Positions 51,581-59,774 of a stretch of 64,000 bases of DNA are shown piece after piece; position 1 is the stretch's first letter; the number at the start of each line of letters is the position of its first letter. Where the stretch lies: positions 4,712,001 through 4,776,000 of the forward strand of contig NZ_AP022610.1 in NCBI RefSeq assembly GCF_010729665.1, read 5' to 3'. The notes beneath the pieces were generated by a model. It saw nothing but the letters and a program-made list of their open reading frames with translations. It was not told where the DNA came from and made no database searches. The position numbers and the translations under genes are program-made. This stretch comes from Mycolicibacterium madagascariense. Its GTDB lineage: Bacteria; Actinomycetota; Actinomycetes; Mycobacteriales; Mycobacteriaceae.

Positions 51581-52966
51581 ATCGAGACCGACTACCTCGT
51601 CGTGGGCGCGGGGGCCATGGGCCTGGCGTTCGCCGACACGCTGGTCAGCGAAGGCGACGCGCGAATCGTCGTCTGCGATCGCGGTCCCCGTCCCGGCGGT
51701 CACTGGATTCGCGCCTATCCCTTCGTCCGGTTGCACCAGCCCTCGGCCTACTACGGCGTCAACTCGCGCCCCCTCGGCAGCGGCCGGCTCGACACGTCCG
51801 GCGGCAATGCCGGACTGCACGAATTGGCCACCGGTGACGAGGTGTGCGCGTACTTCGACCGCGTGATGAACCACGACCTCCTCCCCACCGGGCGCGTGAC
51901 CTACCTGCCCGACAGCGAGTACCTCGGCGACGGACGCATCCGCGGTCGCGACGGCGAGACGACCGCGGTGGTGGCGCGCCGTCTCGTCGACGCCACCCGC
52001 CTGCAGGCGGTCGTCCCGTCGATGCGTCCGCCGGAGTACGAGGTGGCCGAGGGCGTCACGTGCGTGCCACCCAACGAATTACCCACTCTCGCAGGGGACT
52101 TCGAGCACGTCATCGTGATCGGGGCGGGCAAGACGGGCATCGACGCCTGCCTGTGGGCGCTGGACGCCGGCATCGCGCCCGAGCGGCTGACCTGGGTGAT
52201 GCCGCGCGACTCCTGGTTCCTCGACCGCGAGAACATCCAGCCCGGAGCGGACTTCCTCCCCCGCTTCAAGGCGAGCTTCGCCGCTCGGCTGCAGAGCATC
52301 TCGGACGCCACCTCCATCGAGGATCTATTCGCCCGGCTCGAAGCCAGCGGCAACCTACTGCGGCTCGATCCCTCGGTGCGTCCGACCAGGTACCGGTGCG
52401 CGACGGTGTCGCGCGCCGAGCTGACGCGGCTGCGCACCATCGGCGACGTGGTCCGGCTGGGCCACGTCCTCCGAATCGCTGGTGGCGCAATCGAACTCGC
52501 CGACGGCACGGTCTCCGCGCCGCCGGCCGCGCTGTACGTCGACTGCACGGCCGACGGCCTCGAGCGCCGCCCCACCGTGGACGTCTTCGATGGCGACCGC
52601 ATCACCCTGCAGAGCGTCCGCGGCTGCCAGCAGGTGTTCAGCGCGGCCCTCATCGCCCATCTGGAGAACCGCCGCGCCGACGACGCGGCGCGCAACGCAC
52701 TGTGCGCACCGGTGCCGCACCCCAGCACCGACCTCGATTGGCTGACGATGACGCTGGCCGAGCAGCGCAACGAGATCCGTTGGCTCGCAGACCCCGAACT
52801 GCTCGACTGGCTCGCGACGTCGCGGCTGAACCTGCTGCGCGAGATGTTCGCACCGATGCTGGCCCGCCCGCGCAGTCGCGACCGACTGCTGGGCATGGTG
52901 GGCAAGGGGCTACGGGAATCCAACGACAAGCTCGAGGCGCTGCTCGCCGCCGCCGGTCCGGCATGA
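51572..52966 (+). CDS. FAD/NAD(P)-binding oxidoreductase of unknown substrate
   Basis: A 464-residue flavoprotein. The N-terminal FAD motif reads YLVVGAGAMGLAFADTL, followed by GPRPGGHWIRAYPFVRLHQPSAYYGVNS; a second Rossmann motif at about 185-200 (HVIVIGAGKTGIDACLWALDAG) suggests NAD(P)H binding. The layout is like flavin monooxygenases or lycopene-cyclase-like enzymes, but I cannot name it. GTG start; its stop overlaps the hydrolase gene by 4 bp. Confidence 0.7.
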   Translation: MRTIETDYLVVGAGAMGLAFADTLVSEGDARIVVCDRGPRPGGHWIRAYPFVRLHQPSAYYGVNSRPLGSGRLDTSGGNAGLHELATGDEVCAYFDRVMNHDLLPTGRVTYLPDSEYLGDGRIRGRDGETTAVVARRLVDATRLQAVVPSMRPPEYEVAEGVTCVPPNELPTLAGDFEHVIVIGAGKTGIDACLWALDAGIAPERLTWVMPRDSWFLDRENIQPGADFLPRFKASFAARLQSISDATSIEDLFARLEASGNLLRLDPSVRPTRYRCATVSRAELTRLRTIGDVVRLGHVLRIAGGAIELADGTVSAPPAALYVDCTADGLERRPTVDVFDGDRITLQSVRGCQQVFSAALIAHLENRRADDAARNALCAPVPHPSTDLDWLTMTLAEQRNEIRWLADPELLDWLATSRLNLLREMFAPMLARPRSRDRLLGMVGKGLRESNDKLEALLAAAGPA

Positions 52967-53682
52967 CTCCAACGCCGCTCTCGCGCTACGTCTCCCACGA
53001 CGGCGTCCGCCTCCACTACCTCGACTCCGGCGGTAACGACCGCGGCGCCCCGATCGTGTTCGTGCCCGGCATGACCGACGTGGCCGCCGACTACGCGGAG
53101 ATCCTGCCGGTCTTCGGCCGTCGGACGATCGTCGTGGAATTGCGCGGCCACGGCCGCAGCAGCGCACCCGCGACCGGGTATGCCCTCGCCGACCGCAGCG
53201 GCGACGTCGGCGCCGTCGTCGACGCGGTGACCGACGGCCCCGTACACGTCGTCACGTTCTCGCGGGGCACGACCTACGCCGTGCACTGGGCGGTGGAGCA
53301 TCCCGGCCGCGCCAGGACGATCTCGATCGGCGACTACGTGCCCGAGGAGAAGACTCTGACCGACGAGCAGGCTCGGACACTCGTCGACGGCCGCTGGCGT
53401 GGCACGCCCGTGCGCGACCGCCTCGACGCCGGGGCCGCCATGCAGACCTTCCGGCAGGCCCGCGACCGACAGCTGTGGGAACCGTTGGCCCGCTTGCAGA
53501 TACCGCTGCTGGCGGTGCGCAGCGGCAACAGCGTCATCGTCCCCGACGACGACTGGGCGCGCTACCGTCGGCTCTACCCCGACGCAACGCTCGTCGAGTT
53601 CGAGGACTCTCCCCACGACGTCTTCCGCCCCGACCGCGAACGCTATCCGCGACTGGTGCGCGAGCACGTGGACGCTCGATGA
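52963..53682 (+). CDS. Alpha/beta hydrolase with modified nucleophile elbow
   Basis: A 239-residue alpha/beta hydrolase: VRLHYLDSGGNDRGAPIVFVPGMTD, VVELRGHGRSSAP, and the nucleophile elbow VTFSRGTTYAVHWA, where the first Gly of GxSxG is Thr. Likely acid Asp in VIVPDDDW and His in EDSPHDVF. Overlaps both neighbours by 4 bp (ATGA), so it is tightly coupled. Substrate unknown. Confidence 0.8.
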   Translation: MTPTPLSRYVSHDGVRLHYLDSGGNDRGAPIVFVPGMTDVAADYAEILPVFGRRTIVVELRGHGRSSAPATGYALADRSGDVGAVVDAVTDGPVHVVTFSRGTTYAVHWAVEHPGRARTISIGDYVPEEKTLTDEQARTLVDGRWRGTPVRDRLDAGAAMQTFRQARDRQLWEPLARLQIPLLAVRSGNSVIVPDDDWARYRRLYPDATLVEFEDSPHDVFRPDRERYPRLVREHVDAR

Positions 53683-54311
53683 GCCTCACCGTCACCGCCA
53701 TCGACGTCGGCGATCCGGCGCAGGCGTGGACCTCGGCGGGGTTCACCGTCGAGTCGCCCGACCTCTGCCGCGTCGGCGGCGTCGCGATCCGACCGACCGG
53801 TCGCGGCGCCGGCATCCTCGGCTGGTCGCTGCGCGGTCTGCCGGACGGGTCCGACACCACCCTTGACGGCATCCCCACCCTGCGCGCGGACCCGGATGCG
53901 GGCGCGCCGGGCACCCACCCGAACGGCGTCCTGGCCATCGACCACGTCGTGCTGCTGTCACCCCACCTCGACCGCACGCTGCGAGCCTTCGCCGGCGTCG
54001 GCGCCCAGCCGCGGCGCCACCGGGACGCCGAGATCGGCGGCCGAGGTGTCCGCCAGGTCTTCTTCCGGTTCGGCGAGGTGATCGTCGAGGTGGTCGGCTC
54101 GCCCGACGCGGCCGACGACGGACCGTCGCACCTCTGGGGCATCACCTACGTGGTCGCCGACGTCGACGCCACGGCCGCGTTCTACGGCGACCGCGCCACA
54201 CGCGTCAAGGACGCCGTGCAGCCGGGGCGCCGCATCATGACGCTGCACCACCGCGAGTACGGCATGTCGGTTCGGACGGCGTTCATCTCGGCACCTATCC
54301 TCGGCCCATGA
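53679..54311 (+). CDS. VOC (glyoxalase-like) family protein
   Basis: A 210-residue protein with vicinal-oxygen-chelate repeats: [58 protein letters not shown] and [20 protein letters not shown]. Potential metal ligands are His in AIDHVVL and Glu in IVEVV. Function unknown. ATG overlaps at both ends with the hydrolase and rnhA. Confidence 0.78.
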   Translation: MSLTVTAIDVGDPAQAWTSAGFTVESPDLCRVGGVAIRPTGRGAGILGWSLRGLPDGSDTTLDGIPTLRADPDAGAPGTHPNGVLAIDHVVLLSPHLDRTLRAFAGVGAQPRRHRDAEIGGRGVRQVFFRFGEVIVEVVGSPDAADDGPSHLWGITYVVADVDATAAFYGDRATRVKDAVQPGRRIMTLHHREYGMSVRTAFISAPILGP

Positions 54312-54775
54312 CGGCCGAGCCCCTCGACGAGCCCGTGGTCATCCACACCGACGGCGGATGCCGCCCCAATCCCGGCCCCGGCGGCTGGGGTGCGGTGCTG
54401 CGCCAGCGCGGGCACGTCCGCGAGATGTGCGGCGGCGAGCCCGGTGCCACCAGCAACAACCGCATGGAGCTGACCGCGCCGATCATGGCGCTCGAGGCGC
54501 TGAAGCGGCCCGTGGTGGTCCACCTCTACACCGACAGCGTGTACGTCCGCAGCGGCATCACGAAGTGGGTCATGGGGTGGGAACGCAACGGCTGGTTGAC
54601 CTCGGCCAAGCAGCCGGTGAAGAACGTCGACCTGTGGCAGCGGCTGCAGGCGGCGTGCGCGCGCCACCGCGTCGAATGGTTCTGGGTGAAGGGGCATTCC
54701 GGCGTGCCCGACAACGAGCTGGCCGACGTCCTCGCGACCCGCGGCCTGCAGGAGGCGATCGCCGCGTCGCGGTGA
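54308..54775 (+). CDS. rnhA: Ribonuclease HI
   Basis: A 155-residue RNase HI that cleaves the RNA strand of RNA/DNA hybrids. Catalytic residues: Asp in [16 protein letters not shown], Glu in NNRMELTA, Asp in [11 protein letters not shown] and Asp in NELADVLA, with the His of [10 protein letters not shown]. Full length, without an accessory hybrid-binding domain. Its ATG overlaps the VOC gene stop, an unusual partner for a housekeeping nuclease. Confidence 0.95.
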   Translation: MTAEPLDEPVVIHTDGGCRPNPGPGGWGAVLRQRGHVREMCGGEPGATSNNRMELTAPIMALEALKRPVVVHLYTDSVYVRSGITKWVMGWERNGWLTSAKQPVKNVDLWQRLQAACARHRVEWFWVKGHSGVPDNELADVLATRGLQEAIAASR

Positions 54776-54781
54776 GCGTGC

Positions 54782-55609
54782 TTACTCGTCCGGTCCCATC
54801 GCGCGGCGACTCGCCCGCACCATGATGCGGACGAGGAGACTGCGCGGGATCGGCGTGATGAACCGCGCCCCGCGACGAATCTGCTTGCCCGCCATCACCG
54901 TTGGGACCCTGCCGAGGCCCGCGAACGCCGCGTGGACCACCTCCTCGGGCGCGGTCGCCCCGGGCACCGGCTCGTCCGCGCCGGCCAGCCCGCGCTGCTC
55001 GCGCGTGCGGCGCAGCGACGGCGTGTCCGTCACCCCCAGCACGACGCCGAGGGCGTCGACGCCGTGCCCCCGCAGTTCGGACCACAGGGACTCCGCGAAG
55101 ATCATGTCGAACGCCTTGGTCGCCCCGTAGACGGCCATGTTCGGCGCCCCGACGAATGCCGCACCGGAACTCAGGATGACGATCCCGCCGCGCCCGCGCT
55201 GCGCCATCGCCCGGCCGTAGTGGTGGCTGAGCTGCATGGGGATCAGGCAGTTGCGCCGCAGCATCGTCTCGGCGGCGTCGATCGAATTGCTCAGGAACGG
55301 TTGGTAGTCGGTGTCGGCGCCCGCGCAGTAGATCAGCAGTCCGATCTCGAGGTCGGACGTGGCGGCGACGATGGACTTCGCCGCATCCGGCGTGCCGAGA
55401 TCGACGACCAGGACCCGGGTTTCGGCGCCGGTGCGACTCCGGATGCCATCGGCGACGCGGTCGAGCACCTCGCCACGACGGGCCAGCAGGACGACGCCGA
55501 TACCGCTGCCGGCGACGGCCTCCGCGAACGCCGCGCCGACGCCGTCGGAGGCGCCGACGACGAGCGCCCACGGCCCGTAGGCGACCCGGTCGAGCGTCGC
55601 GCGCGTCAC
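54782..55609 (-). CDS. Short-chain dehydrogenase/reductase
   Basis: A 275-residue SDR with the cofactor loop VVGASDGVGAAFAEAVAGSG, VLLARRGEVLDRV (NADP-type Arg), the structural YCAGAD, and the catalytic YGATK (Tyr-x-x-x-Lys) after VILSSGAAFVGAPNM. The C-terminal basic tail resembles SDRs of mycobacterial lipid metabolism (Rv0945/CmrA-type). It lies 9 bp downstream of mmpL, so may act on the exported lipid. Confidence 0.82.
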   Translation of the reverse strand: MTRATLDRVAYGPWALVVGASDGVGAAFAEAVAGSGIGVVLLARRGEVLDRVADGIRSRTGAETRVLVVDLGTPDAAKSIVAATSDLEIGLLIYCAGADTDYQPFLSNSIDAAETMLRRNCLIPMQLSHHYGRAMAQRGRGGIVILSSGAAFVGAPNMAVYGATKAFDMIFAESLWSELRGHGVDALGVVLGVTDTPSLRRTREQRGLAGADEPVPGATAPEEVVHAAFAGLGRVPTVMAGKQIRRGARFITPIPRSLLVRIMVRASRRAMGPDE

Positions 55610-55618
55610 CGCCGGAGC

Positions 55619-58528
55619 CTAGGTCGCACCCGGCGGGTCGTCGTCGCGGGCGCCCGGACCGGCTGCCGAGACCAGCGGGCGCACCCGGCGGGCGGGTCGG
55701 GTCCGAATGACCTGCGGCCACCAGAACCATCGACCCAGCAGCGCGGCGATCGACGGGGTGAGGAAGGACCGGATCACCAGGGTGTCGACGAGCAGGCCGA
55801 GCCCGATGGTGGTGCCGACCTGAGCCATGACCTTCAAATCGCTGATGGCGAACGACATCATGGTGAACGCGAACACCAGACCCGCGGAGGTCACCACGCT
55901 GCCGCTGCCGGCGATCGCGCGGATGATGCCCGTCTTGAGGCCCGCATCGCGTTCCTCCTTGAACCGCGACACCAGCAGCAGGTTGTAGTCCGACCCGACC
56001 GCCAGCAGGATGATGACCGACATCGCCAGCACCAGCCAGTGCAGTTCGAGGCCAATGATGTGCTGCCACAACAACACTGCGAGCCCGAAGGACGAGGCCA
56101 GCGACAGCGCCACCGTGCCGACGATCACCAGTGCGGCGACGACGGCCCTGGTGATGATGAGCATGATGACGAAGATCAGACACAGCGCCGAGATCCCGGC
56201 GATGATCAGGTCGTAGTTGGAGCCGTCGCGCATGTCCTTGTACGTCGCGGCGGTGCCACCAAGATAGATCTTCGAGGTCTCCAACGGCGTTCCCTTGATC
56301 GCCTCGAACGCCGCGTTCTTGATCTCGTCGACGTGCGAGATGCCCTCGGGCGTCGCGGGATCGCCCTGGTGGGTGATGATGAACCGGACCGCCTTGCCGT
56401 CCGGTGACACGAATTGCTTGAGGCCCCTCTTGAAGTCGGGATTGTCGAACACTTCGGGCGGCAGGTAGAACGAGTCGTCGATCTTGGAGTCGTCGAACGC
56501 CCGGCCGATCGCGTTGGGGTCCGACTGCTGGCGGTCCTGCAGGCTCTGCTGGCCCTCCTGCGTCGCGTAGTTGGTCAGGATCTGGTTGCGGTTGGTCTCC
56601 TGGCTCGCGATCTGCGGCGGCAGCAGCGCCAGCAGTTTGGGCTGCAGCGCGTTGAGCTTGTCGAGACTGACCGTGGTCTGCTGGAGCAGATCGGACAGTT
56701 CGTCGACCCCGTCGAGCGCGTCGAAGAGCGACCGGATGGTGTAGCAGACCGGGATGTCGTAGCAGTGCGGTTCCCAGTAGAAGTAAGCGCGGATGGGGCG
56801 GAAGAAGTCGTCGAAGTTGGCGATGTTGTCCCGCAGGTCGTTGGTGACGGCGACCGTCTGCTTGAGGTCGTTGGTCTGTTCCTGCGTGGCGGCGGCGCTC
56901 TGCTTTTGCAGCTGCAGTTGTTGGCGCAGGATCCCGATCTGGTTGGCGATGTCGGCGGCCTGGGTGAGCAGGTCGGAGGTCCGCGCCTGCGAATAGGACT
57001 GTCCCAGTTTCTGATTGACGCCCTGCTGGCCGACGATGTACGGGATCGAGGTGCCGTCGATCGGCGTGCCGAGCGGCCGGGTGATCGTCTGCACGCGGGC
57101 GATGCCGGGCAGGTGGAAGACGTCCTTGGCGACCCGGTTGATGATCAGCATGTCGGTGGAGTTGCGCAGGTCGTGATCGGCCACCAGCATCAGCACCTCG
57201 GGGTTGAGCCGGGACTGCGGAAAGTGGCGGGCCGCAGCGGCATACCCGACGTTGGCCGGGACGTCGGCCGGAATGTAGCGCTTGTCGTCGTAGCTGGTGG
57301 TGTAGGACGGCAGAGCGAGCAGACCGACGAGGGTGACCGCGGTCGACGCCACCAGGATGGGTCCGGGCCACCGCACGATCGCCGTCCCGATGCGCCGCCA
57401 CCCCCGGGTCTTGGTCTGGCGCTTCGGTTCCAGCAGGCCGAATCTGGAGGCGACGGTCAACAGGGCCGGCAACAGGGTCAACGCGGCCATCGTCACCACG
57501 AACATCCCAATGGCCAGGGGGATGCCCAGGCTCTGGAAGTAGGGCAGTCGGGTGAAGTGCAGGCACAGCGTCGCGCCCGCGATGGTCAACCCGGACCCCA
57601 GCACGACGTGAGCCGTGCCGTGATACATGACGTAGAACGCGGTCTCGCGGTCGTCACCGAGGTTGCGCGCTTCGTGGTAGCGGCCCACGAAGAAGATCGC
57701 GTAGTCGGTGGCCGCCGCGATGGCGAGCAGGGTCAGCAGGTTCACCGCGAAGGTCGACAGCGAGATCAGGTGGTAGTAACCGGCGAAGGCGACCACGCCG
57801 CGCGAGACCGCCAACTCGAGCACCACCATCAACAACACGAACAGCACGGTGACGATCGAGCGGTAGACCAGCAGCAGCATCACGATGATGACGCCGAAGG
57901 TCAACGCGGTGACGAGCGCAAGGCTCTTGTCACCGGCGTGCTGCAGGTCGGCGTTGAGCGGTCCGGGTCCGGTGACGTAGACCTTGAGCCCCGGTGGCGG
58001 CGGGTGCTTGGCGACGATGTCGCGCACCGCCTGCACCGAATCGTTGGCCAGCGTCTCGCCCTGGTTGCCCGCGATGTACAGCTGAACGTAGGTCGCCTTG
58101 TTGTCCGCGCTCTGCGACCCGGACGAGGTGAGCGGGTCGCTCCACAGGTCCTGGACGTGCTCGACGTGGGTCGTGTCCTTCTCCAGGTCGGCGACCAGAC
58201 CGTCGTAGTACTGGTGGGCCTGCGCACCGAGCGGCTGGTCGCTCTCCAGGACGATCATCGCCGAGCTGTTGGAGTCGTACTCGTGGAAGAGCTGGCCCAC
58301 CAACTTCGTCGCCTGCAGCGACGGCGCGTCGTTCGGCGTGAGCGAGGTCGAGTTCGCCGCCCCCACGACTTCCAGCTGGGGCACCACGACGTTCAGGAGT
58401 GCGGTCAGCGCGAGCCAACCCAGCAGGACCGGCACGCAGAAGATGCGCAGGATGTGCGGGATGCGGGCCCGGTGGGTCGTGGCCTCGGCCGGGGACGTGG
58501 CGTCGAGGCTGGGGTCGGTCGTGCTCAT
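55619..58528 (-). CDS. mmpL: MmpL-family RND transporter
   Basis: A 969-residue RND transporter (MMPL domains near 180-400 and 770-940, about 11-12 TM). Charged residues of the proton relay are seen in [29 protein letters not shown] and [25 protein letters not shown]. Two long extracytoplasmic loops flank TM1-2 and TM7-8. It exports lipids or siderophores in mycobacteria. Its ATG overlaps the mmpS stop by 4 bp. MmpL4/MmpL5-like by pairing with MmpS; substrate unassigned. Confidence 0.93.
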   Translation of the reverse strand: MSTTDPSLDATSPAEATTHRARIPHILRIFCVPVLLGWLALTALLNVVVPQLEVVGAANSTSLTPNDAPSLQATKLVGQLFHEYDSNSSAMIVLESDQPLGAQAHQYYDGLVADLEKDTTHVEHVQDLWSDPLTSSGSQSADNKATYVQLYIAGNQGETLANDSVQAVRDIVAKHPPPPGLKVYVTGPGPLNADLQHAGDKSLALVTALTFGVIIVMLLLVYRSIVTVLFVLLMVVLELAVSRGVVAFAGYYHLISLSTFAVNLLTLLAIAAATDYAIFFVGRYHEARNLGDDRETAFYVMYHGTAHVVLGSGLTIAGATLCLHFTRLPYFQSLGIPLAIGMFVVTMAALTLLPALLTVASRFGLLEPKRQTKTRGWRRIGTAIVRWPGPILVASTAVTLVGLLALPSYTTSYDDKRYIPADVPANVGYAAAARHFPQSRLNPEVLMLVADHDLRNSTDMLIINRVAKDVFHLPGIARVQTITRPLGTPIDGTSIPYIVGQQGVNQKLGQSYSQARTSDLLTQAADIANQIGILRQQLQLQKQSAAATQEQTNDLKQTVAVTNDLRDNIANFDDFFRPIRAYFYWEPHCYDIPVCYTIRSLFDALDGVDELSDLLQQTTVSLDKLNALQPKLLALLPPQIASQETNRNQILTNYATQEGQQSLQDRQQSDPNAIGRAFDDSKIDDSFYLPPEVFDNPDFKRGLKQFVSPDGKAVRFIITHQGDPATPEGISHVDEIKNAAFEAIKGTPLETSKIYLGGTAATYKDMRDGSNYDLIIAGISALCLIFVIMLIITRAVVAALVIVGTVALSLASSFGLAVLLWQHIIGLELHWLVLAMSVIILLAVGSDYNLLLVSRFKEERDAGLKTGIIRAIAGSGSVVTSAGLVFAFTMMSFAISDLKVMAQVGTTIGLGLLVDTLVIRSFLTPSIAALLGRWFWWPQVIRTRPARRVRPLVSAAGPGARDDDPPGAT

Positions 58529-58959
58529 GCCGACTTCACCAGGCAGGAGGTCTGCGCGTTCACGCCCGTCGACGTCTGCTGGTCGCGGACCGTGTTGTCC
58601 ACGATGACGCGACAGCTGATGCTGCTGCCGTCACCCTGGGCGATGATGGTCGCACCGGCGGACGGCTTGGTGGTCGTCAGCGTGATCGACCAGGGCAGAG
58701 GCGCGTTGTCGACCCGTTGCGGATTCGAATCCAGGTCGAGGTAGTTGATGGTTGCCACGGCGCCTTCCATTCCTGAGACCTCATAGGTCACGACCTTCGG
58801 GTTGAAGGGCGCGGCGTCCTGCGCCAGCCCGGCGCCCGGACGGGTGACCTCGTTGTTCGAGCCGAAGTAGCCGTGCACGCGGTACACCACGACGACGGCG
58901 ACGGCGGCCACCACCACGATGAGCAGCGGTATCCAGCCCCGCTTGAGAATCCCGACCAC
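58525..58959 (-). CDS. mmpS: MmpS-family accessory protein
   Basis: A 144-residue membrane-anchored protein: [33 protein letters not shown] (one TM), then a beta-sandwich domain with [42 protein letters not shown] and two cysteines near the end. It assists MmpL export. I choose the GTG at 58959 because GGAGGG lies 5 bp upstream; the ATG six codons earlier would place that Shine-Dalgarno inside the gene. Confidence 0.9.
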   Translation of the reverse strand: MVGILKRGWIPLLIVVVAAVAVVVVYRVHGYFGSNNEVTRPGAGLAQDAAPFNPKVVTYEVSGMEGAVATINYLDLDSNPQRVDNAPLPWSITLTTTKPSAGATIIAQGDGSSISCRVIVDNTVRDQQTSTGVNAQTSCLVKSA

Positions 58960-59033
58960 TGAGGCCCTCCGTTGCATCGATCGCGCTCGCCGCGGCGTAG
59001 GTGACGCCGTGGGAACGCCGCGGCGCGAAACGA

Positions 59034-59049
59034 TTGATTAGTCGATCAA
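59034..59049. promoter_or_regulatory. Putative TetR operator between mmpS and its regulator
   Basis: TTGATTAGTCGATCAA has inverted arms TTGAT and ATCAA with a 6-bp spacer, in the AT-richest part of the 231-bp divergent gap. Likely site for the TetR regulator at 59191, controlling mmpS-mmpL. Confidence 0.55.
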
Positions 59050-59190
59050 ACATTAGGTGGTCTGCCGGTGTCGGGCAAGCCGAACGGCTAACTCTAATGT
59101 CATGTACGTTCAACTCGTTCGATCAGCCCCATCGTGGACGCGGGGCCTGTTTCGTGTCGCGACTTCGATGCGCGGGGGGAGGGCGGTCGG

Positions 59191-59769
59191 TTGGCCAGAC
59201 CCACGGCACCGCGTGGCGCCGCCCGCGGCCGCGTACTGGAGGCCGCGCTGGCGTTGTTCGCCGAGCACGGCGTCCACGGCACCTCGCTGCAGATGATCGC
59301 CGACCGCATCGGGGTCAGCAAGGCCGCGGTCTACTACCAGTTCCACTCCAAGGAGGACATCGCCCTCGAGGTGATTCGTCCGTCCATGGAGGACGCGGCC
59401 CGAGTCATCAGGATCGCCGAGGCGCTTCCCGATCCGCGTCAGCGGCGCGCCGTGGCCGTGAGCGGATTGGTCGAAATGGCCGTCAGGAACCGGCAATTGG
59501 CGGTGATGTTCTACAAGGACCCCGCCATCGATCAGCTCGTGCTCAACGATGCCGACCTCAAGGCCATCTCCGTGGGCCTGCGCGAACTGCTCGACGGGCC
59601 CGACCCGGACGTCGCCCACCGGGTCGCCTCCTCGGTGTTCTTCGCCGGAATCGGCAAGGCCGCCACCGATCCCGAGCTGGCCGACGTCGAGGACGCCGAA
59701 TTGCGCGGCGCGCTGCTCGACGTGTCGGGCCGAATCCTCGCACCGCTTGAAGAGCCCGCGGCGGGGTAG
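59191..59769 (+). CDS. TetR/AcrR-family regulator of mmpS-mmpL
   Basis: A 192-residue TetR protein. HTH region: AARGRVLEAALALFAEHGVHGTSLQMIADRIGVSKAAVYYQFHSKEDIALEVI. The ligand domain ends VASSVFFAGIGKAATDPELAD. I place the start at the TTG at 59191, preceded by a purine-rich GGGGGGAGGG; a GTG at 59134 gives 19 extra residues. Divergent from mmpS-mmpL, hence its probable repressor. Convergent with ligD. Confidence 0.85.
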   Translation: MARPTAPRGAARGRVLEAALALFAEHGVHGTSLQMIADRIGVSKAAVYYQFHSKEDIALEVIRPSMEDAARVIRIAEALPDPRQRRAVAVSGLVEMAVRNRQLAVMFYKDPAIDQLVLNDADLKAISVGLRELLDGPDPDVAHRVASSVFFAGIGKAATDPELADVEDAELRGALLDVSGRILAPLEEPAAG

Positions 59770-59774
59770 CGCGC

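Noticed and set aside
54570..57566. 998-codon minus-strand frame across rnhA, the SDR and mmpL
   Set aside because: Arg/Pro/Gly/Asp-rich shadow in a different frame from mmpL and the SDR; no recognisable domain.
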